A stretch of 64,000 nt of DNA from Ampullaceana balthica (taxonomy: Eukaryota > Mollusca > Gastropoda > Lymnaeidae). Numbering within the stretch: the first letter of the stretch is position 1; each line of letters begins with the position of its first letter. Below, one piece after another: positions 55,601 through 64,000 of this stretch. A program made the translations under genes and the position numbers. The stretch is from assembly GCA_944989445.1 (NCBI GenBank), contig CALYLW010000543.1, positions 326,848 through 390,847 of the forward strand, written 5' to 3'. The notes beneath the pieces were generated by a model, which searched no databases, was not told where the DNA came from, and saw only the letters and a list, made by a program, of their open reading frames with translations.

Positions 55601-58600
55601 TGAACACCATTGTCCAAGAAACCCTAGTGTGTTTGAGCACCGTTGTCCAAGATTTCCCTCTTTTTGTAACATGGTGACTTATGTGCTATAGATGTAAGTA
55701 GGGGTCAACCGATATCTGGATATCGGCGGTATCGGTAGCATGTAAAGGTCCCGATATTGACGTCACCGATATTTCATAATAAGTGACATTTTGACCCAAA
55801 AAAAAACGGAAACAAAAAAACTATCATTTAGATTTACACTATCTCGACAAATTAATATATCGACCCCGATACGAGTATTGAAATAGTCAAAAGAGTCATA
55901 TAGTATTAATTTGTGCAGCCACGATACAGTGGGCCATGTGCTTTGATATTGTTCAGGTATCGGCCGATTTTCGTTTACTCAGAAATACTGTGTAAATAGT
56001 GCTGATGCCAAGTATACCGTAATTGCTCTAATAAATGTATAACATGTAAACATTATGTTCACGTAATTGCTCTAATAGCAAAGATGCACGCAGAATCGCA
56101 GATGTCTAAAACATTTAGTTTCGTATGGAATAACAAAATGTACCGTGTGAAGACTTGTTGTCATTGGCAACCATTCAACCTTCAGCCTCATTTTCACTCT
56201 GTTACTATTGTACTTTGTTCTCATTGTTTCATTCATAAAAGGTGGCCGTGTGCAAAAGCCATTAAACTATTGGTTAGAATTAATAATTATGAGTCAAGGT
56301 TGAAGTTTCAAAACGAGTACCTAATATGCTTGTACATTTTTATAAAGGACGGTTCGTTTTGTTGAGTCCCATGTAGGTCATGATCCGGAACTTGTAAACA
56401 CATCGGAAACTTCGTTTCGGGAAAAAAAAATCTGTAATTTTGGCAAAACTGGATATCGGTAGACCCCTTAATTATAAGATATAAATAATTACGAGTGATA
56501 AATTTAAGAATGATGTCATCAAATATGACCGCTGTTATTTTTGTCATAACAAATACTCATATCGGCACTCATATTGGAAAAAAATATCTGTAATATCGGC
56601 AAAAATGCTTATCGGTAGACCCCAAATATAAAATATAAATAATTAGGAGTGATAAATTTAAGAATGATGTCATCAAATAAGACCGCTGGTTTTTGTCCTA
56701 ACAAATATTCATATTGGAAAAAAATATTGGTAATATCGGCGAAAATGCTTATCGGTAGTCACCTAATATAAAAGATAAATAATTACGAGTGATAAATTTA
56801 AGAATGACGTCATCAAATATGACCGCTGGTTTTTGTCCTAACAAATACTCATATCGGCAAAAAAAATATCGGTATCGGCAATATCGGCAAAAAGGCATAT
56901 CGGTAGACCCCTATATGTAAGTAAGTAACCTCATGACATAATACCTTATCAAAAATGTTCTGCCTTTGAGAAATGCTTAGTTAACCCTTTTGAGACAGGC
57001 TTATTTTTCACCCCTGTCGGGACTGGTTAAAAAGATGAAATACTGTTTTGTCTGCCCAAAAATAGATTGACTGGCCAGTCAAATTTACCAGCTAATCAGA
57101 TTGCTTTTCCCATTTCTGTCTCCTCTCACCATTTTAAAAGCAACTTTCACAGATTGTTTACAATGCTCTGTCATTTTATAGACATTTTTATTATTTCGAA
57201 GCATTGTTTACATCGGACAAAGAATAAAACATAAGACAAATTTTCGTCTATGATAAATGAAAGGAAGCCACTTGATATAAATTGTTCAGTGTGGCTGATG
57301 GCTACGCCACATGCATCTTATGTAATTTTTGTTTACAGAAATCTTAAAAATATGTCTTTTATATATGGGTGCATCTTATAATTATTTGCATCTTACATGC
57401 CCAAAAATGAGGTAATTGTTTTATCTTTGCACATTTTTGCCCAACTTGTATTTAAATTTAAACACAATAAATTACACTGGAAACTGGGTTGCTGACTAAA
57501 ATATTCCTTTTCTGTTTTTTTGGATATAGATGAGTTCTCTAAATGTCCTGCTTCTGTGTTTCATGAAAAACTTACTGTGCAAGAGTGCAAATTTACTTGG
57601 TTAGAAAAGCTGACAACAGAGGTTCCCAAATATTTTAGAATCAAGGCGCCCTTGGTGCTTTGGGGTTTTCCCTAGGCGCATTGTGTCAAAGTCTACCATG
57701 TGAAATTTACAGTTCCCTTATGATTCAGCAGTGCCCTATGGCACCATGCAGAAAGTTTGACTAACTCTGGGAATGATAAATTAAATAATAGAATTTGAAA
57801 AATTAGGCTTGTCAGTTGTGAATTAAAAAATATATTTTGATGTAATATTAATAATTGTTTTTTTAGGAAGACTTTAAATCATATTTATTACATTAAAAGC
57901 TAATGAGATAGTCGGCTCAAATTTAAATTGAATATTTTTAACTATGTTTTATCAGCGAGTATCCAGATTTTATTTATTCTATTTTATTTCAATAAGAATT
58001 TTTTTGTTTGCCTCTGCTTTTGGTCTTGGTGTAAAAAGCTATTTATTGTTATCCTTTGTATTTTAACTTAAGTAATATTCAATCATTTAAACCTCATATA
58101 TTTATTTTAATTAATAATAGTTAATTTTTACAATTTCTCTCTAGTTTTCTAGAGATTTTTAAAAAAAGCAGAAATATAATACATTTATTACAGGTAGGTT
58201 TAAAATTATTAAAAGTTGTTTGCATACATTAAGCTAGAATATTTAGGTTTACTGTCAAAAACAGGAATAAAGTATTCTTACAAAATTAAAATACTATTTG
58301 TTATTTTATATAGTTATATATTTTTAAATATAATTTGTTTTTAAGGCAACGAGGGTGAAGAAAAAGCTGCAAAGCCTGATGAAGATGCTTCAGAAGCAAA
58401 GAAAGAAGAAGAAAAGGAAGATAAGCAACCTGAGCCGAGTCTGTCTGATATTGTCAAGGGAGAACTCTCAGACCTGAGGAAAGAGACAAAACAGCTCCAC
58501 AATCTGGTCACCCAGCTCCACCAACGTCATCATGAGCATACTCTAAGTGTGAGATTTCTCTGTCATCAATACTTGTTTGTGTGATTATTGCCATTGAAAT

Positions 58601-60303
58601 GATAAAAACTAGAAGTGATACTTTTAAAAAGCCTACAAGTCTGTTATCAGATACTTTAAAGTAATATAGCTCCCCTTGCTCTGTAAGCTGGACACATCAA
58701 CTGAGAGAGAATAAATATTAGTCACCTGTTAAAAAAGAATTCTAAGCCCAAGATAAAATAAAACTTGGACTTGAATAAAGAAAAACAACTTTTCCTGAAC
58801 AGGTGTCATTTAATTTAGCACATGCTTCTAAAAAGTTATGTATGCATTATCAAATAGAAAAGGGAGGTTATTAATGTTAAAAAGTATACATTAATTAAAG
58901 AATCTGTTGGGAGTTTTATTTCAGCCGTTTTACTAAAATATGACATCATCATCCTACTAGTACTCTCACAGATAGTTGATGTGCTTATATCAATTTCATA
59001 ACCTCATAACTCTATCAGATTAAACCTATTAACCTTACCAGATCTCTGAACTTCAAGACAAACTCACTGCCTCTGAGACTGAAATAGCTGAGCTAAAAAA
59101 CAAGCTAGATGACCTTGACTACATGTATGAGAAATCTGAATACAAGACAGACAGCTTGGAGAGGAGGCTCGCAGAGGTCACTGAGAAACTTCAATTCTAT
59201 CAAGAGACGACCGGTAACATGCCCCTGTCTGGTCTGAAGAATTTACCAGGTGTACCAACAGGCAGGGTGAGTAAGAATTCTATTACCAGGTGTACCAACA
59301 GGCAGGGTGAGTAAGAATTCTATTACCAGGTGTACCAACTGGCAGGGTGAGTAAGAATTCTATTATATCCCAGAGGCAAGGAATAGTCTTGGTAATTTGA
59401 CCTTTCCCTTTTGGTTATCTTATGTTTATGAATTGAGAATTTTCAGTTTGATTGATATAAAAAATTATTTTGTAAAAACATTTTAAAATGATGATTGAGG
59501 GCTTTATTAATCAAATAATAAAAAGCACTTTATTGTAATTTGCTTGCTTTAAAAAAGAATTATAATCTTTCTCTCAAAAGTTTTGATTAGTTATTTTCTA
59601 GATGATTTTTAAATCTTAAATTTCAAAACAGACCCACTTTATTTCAAATATAATTTCATGTTTTACATAAAAGTTTGAACTCGAATTTTACAATATATTT
59701 GAAGTTGGATGAAATTTTATCTGAACTGGAGGAACATAAAGAGTTATCTGCCAACAGACTGATGGAGTTGGAGAAATTGAGTGCAGATTACCAAGAAACT
59801 CTCACAGAGGTGGAGAAGTTAAAGATGGATGTGAGTTGGAGTAGTCATAGTTTTTTAGCTGTTTATTGGGTTTATAATCTATTTCACTCTCAGACAGAAA
59901 CATTTAATAGGTTTTGAAAAAAAAGTATTTTTAAAAGCTCATGGGCTGATTCCTTCTCATCAGCATGTTTAATTAACCATGTGACTTTTTGCTGTTGTTG
60001 TTGTAAATTTAGCCTCAGATGTTACTGTAAATTAAAAAAAAATTTTTTTAAAAATTATTCAATTCTTGATAGAACATTAACGATTTATCAGTTAAATGCA
60101 TCTAACTGATTTGAACCATGCACTCACAGCTTCAACACTTGCCAGAGAATGTCATATTGGAGACCACTGAGTACAAGTGTCTGCAGTCTCAGTTCTCTGT
60201 CTTGTATAATGAGAGTATGCAGATCAGGACACAGCTGGAGGACATCAGAAACCAGATGACCATCAATAAAAATAACCATGGTAGACAGATTGAACAGATG
60301 GAG
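49609..60303 (+). CDS. RNF20: BRE1 (RNF20/RNF40) E3 ubiquitin ligase, N-terminal half
   Basis: Nine coding exons in matching phase: 49609-49740, 50096-50263, 51707-51776, 53880-54058, 54810-54936, 58346-58548, 59042-59266, 59705-59830, 60130-60303. Together 1404 nt, 468 codons, with no stop. Human RNF20 has about 975 residues, so the rest including the RING lies beyond 64000. BRE1 monoubiquitinates histone H2B in the nucleus with RAD6-type E2 enzymes. Diagnostic blocks: an N-terminal [13 protein letters not shown] like the human [27 protein letters not shown] and [71 protein letters not shown]; and [19 protein letters not shown]. Nearly all is predicted coiled coil, except a Glu/Lys-rich insert across exons 5-6. 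The exon 8 acceptor (TTTGAAG) is weak. Exon 5 has an internal same-phase donor (after 54897) that would drop 13 residues. RNF20 versus RNF40 cannot be distinguished; one BRE1 gene is expected in invertebrates. Confidence 0.92.
50312..51151. mobile_element. hAT-type element (840 bp) in BRE1 intron
   Basis: The ends are TAGGGATGTGACAGAG and CTCCGTCACATCCCTA, with the perfect octamer GTAAAGTC on both sides (50304-50311 and 51152-51159). The interior near each end is rich in 'TCGGATTCG' repeats that fold back. No transposase is seen. Confidence 0.88.
51213..51345 (+). repeat. Tandem duplicate of the end of BRE1 coding exon 2
   Basis: 51213-51259 repeats the last 47 nt of exon 2 (50217-50263), with the donor CAG|GTAATA and the following intron sequence. 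Ignoring the hAT insertion, the duplication unit is about 148 bp. The copy lacks the exon's acceptor; CTCTAG and TGGACAG just upstream are possible cryptic acceptors. The order of events was duplication first, then hAT insertion into the first copy. Confidence 0.85.
51963..53611. mobile_element. Tc1/mariner-like MITE, copy 2, split by a hAT element
   Basis: The ends TACCGTATATGCTCGTTC and AGAGTATATACAGTA, bounded by TA. The interior matches the copy at 29076-29669 on both sides of the inserted element at 52213-53391, for example AAAACTACAAGCTAAATCG before it and AAGGACCTTGATGATCTACA after it. Confidence 0.8.
52213..53391. mobile_element. hAT-like element (~1.2 kb), nested in the Tc1-like MITE
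   Basis: The ends are CAGGCCTGCCAACC and GGTTGGCAGGCCTG. AATAAG flanks both sides (52207-52212 and 53392-53397, the first belonging to TAAATAAG). The exact 6-8 bp duplication is ambiguous because the last TG can belong to either. Inside, at 52537-52782, an open frame ([13 protein letters not shown]) may be a transposase remnant but is not recognisable with confidence. Confidence 0.7.
55518..55650. repeat. 33-bp minisatellite (4 copies)
   Basis: The unit is AAGAAACCCTAGTGTGTTTG followed by AGCACCGTTGTCC. It stays open as a repeated peptide because 33 is a multiple of three. It lies in the BRE1 intron between exons 5 and 6, and there is no sign that it is an exon. Confidence 0.88.
55699..56913. 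mobile_element. hAT-type element (1215 bp) with internal tandem modules
   Basis: The ends are TAGGGGTCAACCGATATC and ATATCGGTAGACCCCTA. The flanks GATGTAAG (55691-55698) and TATGTAAG (56914-56921) match at 7 of 8. The right half holds about three modules of 138-151 bp, each with ACGAGTGATAAATTTAAGAA, GACCGCTG and a 'TTATCGGTAGAC' end, so the terminal sequence itself has been multiplied. Confidence 0.8.
57617..57770. mobile_element. Possible hAT-type MITE
   Basis: CAGAGGTTCCCAAA at the left and the complement of TTTGACTAACTCTG at the right give a weak inverted repeat. A 'GGCGCC'/'GGCACC' pair inside supports a MITE, but no clear target duplication was found. Confidence 0.35.
59241..59363 (+). 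repeat. Triplicated BRE1 splice donor (40-bp tandem repeat x3)
   Basis: An exact 40-bp unit containing ACCAGGTGTACCAACAGGCA and GGGTGAGTAAG is repeated three times, starting inside coding exon 7 and running into the intron. It places identical GTGAGTAAG donors at 59267, 59307 and 59347. The first keeps the reading phase. The second or third would add 40 or 80 nt and shift the frame. Confidence 0.93.
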
Positions 60304-60944
60304 GTAAGCACAGTCCACACATACAATGTCTCAGCTTGTTTAAAAGATAAGCACTTATTGATATGTTAGAGCAAGAGTAAGTTAAGGAGTTCAAACCACT
60401 TTAATCCAATACACTTACTCACACTTTTATTTATAAAATAATTTTATTCTGACTCTTTAAAGCAGACTTTACAATATGTTTAATCTGTTAATTATTGATG
60501 GTCTAAAATTGAAAGTTGTTTAGGACACTATTCACAGCTTTTTAAAGTAAATCATTGGTTTACACCACTTAGCACAAATAATACACAAATTGTCCTCATT
60601 TTGATTGAAAAGGGAAGTAATTTTACAAGCTACAGGCTCGCATTTCTGCAGACAATAGTCGGAATGCCGACATTAAAGTCGGGAATATAAATAATCTGCA
60701 AAAAATATATTAACAAATGTAATACTTTTTTTTTCATAAATAACCTGCATAACAGCGTCAGAATAATCTCTGTGATGATTTAATGTGACCTTTCTAGCGC
60801 GACTCGTCTGCTGACAAGCAGTGTTGGCAATCTATCTTGGCCCTAGACTTCGATCGCTGCCGACGTCGGCTTGCCAACAATGATTGTCGGTAATAAAGTA
60901 ATGGGAATACGAAAAGTGACGAACTCGCTCATATTAGTTTCAAG

Positions 60945-61356
60945 ATGGATGCCTTTACGGTTATCGATCGTAAATCAGATCTTAAAGCGATCGAAAATGG
61001 ATTAAGGAATAAGTTTTGATGGGACTGGCTCGAAGAAAAAGACAGTAATGGAGATTATCTATCAAAATATGTGCGAAAATTAAAAAAAACCCTGTGTAGT
61101 TGTTTGTGTTTACTGTGATTGTAGACTTGATTATAACAAGAAAGGCAAATCCTTCATAAAAAGACACGCACTGTCTGTTGCGAACACATCAAAAAGAAAT
61201 AGTATCATTAGTACTCGGGTGTTGCCAGCCATATTTAAAGCCGCTGCAAGCCTAGAGAGGGGAGATTCTTTCACAAGTGTTAATTCTAATCCATTGCCAT
61301 ATGGTGCTGCTGAAAATGTTGTTGATTCTCATCGTCTTGCTTCAGGCTCAGCTTGA
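60945..61356 (+). pseudogene. hAT-like transposase N-terminus (zinc-finger) remnant
   Basis: From the ATG at 60945: MDAFTVIDRKSDLKAIENGL, a TGA, then WDWLEEKDSNGDYLSKYVRK. After a frame change comes VCVYCDCRLDYNKKGKSFIK with RHA, a C-x2-C ... H arrangement like the N-terminal zinc finger found before hAT-type transposases. It ends at 61356 without a catalytic domain. The GC-richer surroundings (60640-61730) likely belong to the same element. It lies inside a BRE1 intron. Confidence 0.5.
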
Positions 61357-61866
61357 AGTTTTCTTTTTACTTCTTCACATTAACTTTTTTTTTGCATCTT
61401 TTAAATAATGATGCAGCATGGTGTCATTCCATGGTTCAACTAAATATACATTATTATTTTTCAGAATATAGCCATATGTCTTAGATCAGTCATTTTCATT
61501 TTTCCCCTTTATAACTTTATTTCTCTTTGTTTAATGTTAACAATCTACATAATATTGAACCATGATGTCATTTACTGATATAAATTAATCTGCATTTTCT
61601 TTTCAGGGTAGCTCTAAATTGGGTGTTTTAATCTGTTAATTAAAAAAAAATTTACGCATGCCCCCGGACCCCCACTAGTGTTTTGCGCCTCCGGCGCTTG
61701 ACTGCGCTACGCCCGGTGTGTCATGTCCATCAAAAAATAAAGTTCAGACAATCTGGTTGAGGCTTACATTCAGGTCTAAAGTTAAATTAATTTTTTCAAA
61801 GAAAAAAACTAATGCAATAACACCTTTGGTGTATATTTATGTTTGAAATGTTTAAATCTAATTGTA

Positions 61867-64000
61867 CATGTTAGTCTAGCACAGGGGTGGCCTGACCTGT
61901 AGTAACTGAGAGCCATGTTAGTCTAGCACAAGGGTGGCAAGACCTGTTTGTAACTGAGAGCCATGTTAGTCTAGCGCAGGGGTGGCCAGACCTGTTTGTA
62001 ACTGAGAGCCATGTTAGTCTAGCACAGGGGGCAAGACCTGTAGTAACTGAGAGCCATGTTAGTCTAGCGCAGGGGTGGCCAGACCTGTTTGTAACTGAGA
62101 GCCATGTTAGTCTAGCACAGGGGTGGCCAGACCTGTTTGTAACTGAGAGCCATGTTAGTCTAGCACAGGGGTTGCCAGGCCTGTAGTAACTGAGAGCCAT
62201 GTTAGTCTAGCACAGGGGTGGCCACACCTGTAGTAACTGAGAGCCATGTTAGTCTAGCACAGAGGTGGCCAGACCTGTAGTAACTGAGAGCCATTTTAGT
62301 CTAGCACAGGGGTGGCCAGACCTGTAGTAACTGAGAGCCATGTTAGTCTAGCACAGGGGTTGCTAGACCTGTAGTAACTGAGAGCCATGTTAGTCTAGCA
62401 CAGAGGTGGCAAGACCTGTAGTAACTGAGAGCCATGTTAGTCTAGCACAGGGGTGGCCAGACCTGTAGTAACTGAGAGCCATGTTAGTCTAGCACAGAGG
62501 TGGCAAGACCTGTAGTAACTGAGAGCCATGTTAGTCTAGCACAGGGGTGGCCAGACCTGTAGTAACTGAGAGCCATGTTAGTCTAGCACAGGGGTGGCCA
62601 CACCTGTAGTAACTGAGAGCCATGTTAGTCTAGCACAGGGGTGGCCAGACCTGTAGTAACTGAGAGCCATGTTAGTCTAGCACAGGGGTGGCCAGACCTG
62701 TAGTAACTGAGAGCCATGTTAGTCTAGCACAGGGGTTGCTAGACCTGTAGTAACTGAGAGCCATGTTAGTCTAGCACAGAGGTGGCAAGACCTGTAGTAA
62801 CTGAGAGCCATGTTAGTCTAGCACAGGGGTGGCCAGACCTGTAGTAACTGAGAGCCATGTTAGTCTAGCACAGGGGTGGCCAGACCTGTAGTGACTGAGA
62901 GCCATGTTAGTCTAGCACAGAGGTGGCCAGACCTGTAGTAACTGAGAGCCATGTTAGTCTAGCACAGAGGGGGCAAGACCTGTAGAAACTGAGAGCCATG
63001 TTAGTCTAGCACAGGGGTGGCCAGACCTGTAGTAACTGAGAGCCATGTTAGTCTAGCACAGGGGTGGCCAGACCTGTAGTAACTGAGAGCCATTTTAGTC
63101 TAGCACAGGGGTGGCCAGACCTGTAGTAACTGAGAGCCATGTTAGTCTAGCACAGGGGTTGCTAGACCTGTAGCAACTGAGAGCCATGTTAGTCTAGCAC
63201 AGAGGTGGCAAGACCTGTAGTAACTGAGAGCCATGTTAGTCTAGCACAGAGGTGGCCAGACCTGTAGTAACTGAGAGCCATGTTAGTCTAGCACAGAGGT
63301 GGCAAGACCTGTAGTAACTGAGAGCCATGTTAGTCTAGCACAGGGGTGGCCAGACCTGTAGTAACTGAGAGCCATGTTAGTCTAGCACAGGGGTGGCCAC
63401 ACCTGTAGTAACTGAGAGCCATGTTAGTCTAGCACAGGGGTGGCCAGACCTGTAGTAACTGAGAGCCATGTTAGTCTAGCACAGGGGTGGCCAGACCTGT
63501 AGTAACTGAGAGCCATGTTAGTCTAGCACAGGGTTGCTAGACCTGTAGTAACTGAGAGCCATGTTAGTCTAGCACAGAGGTGGCAAGACCTGTAGTATCT
63601 GAGAGCCATGTTAGTCTAGCACAGGGGTGGCCAGACCTGTAGTGACTGAGAGCCATGTTAGTCTAGCACAGAGGTGGCCAGACCTGTAGTAACTGAGAGC
63701 CATGTTAGTCTAGCACAGAGGGGGCAAGACCTGTAGAAACTGAGAGCCATGTTAGTCTAGCACAGGGGTGGCCAGACCTGTAGTAACTGAGAGCCATGTT
63801 AGTCTAGCACAGGGGTGGCCAGACCTGTAGTAACTGAGAGCCGTGTTAGTTTAGCACAGGGGTGGCCAGACCTGTAGTAACTGAGAGCCATGTTAGTCTA
63901 GCACAGGGGTGGCCAGACCTGTAGTGACTGAGAGCCATGTTAGTCTAGCACAGAGGTGGCAAGACCTGTAGTAACTGAGAGCCATGTTAGTCTAGCACAG
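61867..64000. repeat. 47-bp satellite array, runs off the right edge (>=45 copies)
   Basis: The unit is CAGGGGTGGCCAGACCTGTA followed by GTAACTGAGAGCCATGTTAG and TCTAGCA (47 bp). Main variants are GAGGTGGCAAG, GGGTTGCTAG and TGTTTGTAACTG. Blocks of variant order recur, for example GGGTTGCTAG followed by GAGGTGGCAAG. The array lies in the BRE1 intron after coding exon 9, and its right end is not in the window. The unit start resembles hAT termini. Confidence 0.95.

Noticed and set aside
61871..62200. 109-codon repetitive frame on the minus strand
   Set aside because: It lies wholly within the 47-bp satellite and is lost when indel variants shift phase.

Overview
This is a window of an AT-rich, intron-rich, repeat-dense animal nuclear genome. 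Short exons with GT/AG introns, metazoan-type genes, hAT and Tc1-like DNA elements, Penelope-like elements and tRNA-derived SINEs suggest a lophotrochozoan, most likely a gastropod mollusc. That assignment is an inference from general knowledge, because no species-diagnostic sequence was compared.

Four host genes can be reconstructed by joining exons with matching splice phases. (1) An aspartyl/asparaginyl beta-hydroxylase-domain protein (ASPHD2-like, minus strand, 3386-5405). (2) A 391-residue coiled-coil protein that I do not recognise (minus strand, eight exons, 18482-30800). (3) A PRR11-like proline-rich protein (plus strand, six exons, 39156-43680). (4) The N-terminal half of the histone H2B E3 ligase BRE1/RNF20 (plus strand, nine coding exons, 49609-60303). 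The RING end of BRE1 lies beyond the window. A likely BRE1 promoter and noncoding first exon with ETS and YY1 motifs lies at 46761-46825. Genes 2 and 3 are divergent, about 8.4 kb apart. The ASPHD2-like and PRR11-like frames each break by one base at a homopolymer, and summed exon lengths show that a single-base correction restores each.

The region between genes 1 and 2 (8.4-18.2 kb) is mostly tandem arrays, dominated by about 143 copies of a 38-bp unit (8493-13914) with a higher-order segment duplication. Other arrays have units of 12, 26, 18, 23, 34, 33 and 47 bp. The 47-bp array runs off the right end inside a BRE1 intron.

Mobile elements fill introns and spacers. They include several hAT-type elements with 8-bp target duplications (two nested cases), a Tc1-like MITE family in two copies, foldback/hairpin elements, fragments of an RTE-like LINE, six 3' fragments of a CR1/jockey-like LINE, three SINE copies sharing that LINE's 3' tail, and three Penelope-like fragments with GIY-YIG coding remnants. 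One Penelope-like copy was inserted into an RTE-like LINE with a 13-bp target duplication. In BRE1, repeat activity has duplicated splice donors twice.

I saw no CRISPR, operon, bacterial or intact viral features. The most unusual signals are the SINE/LINE shared tail, the duplicated BRE1 splice donors, the hammerhead-like motif in the Penelope fragments and the satellite arrays.
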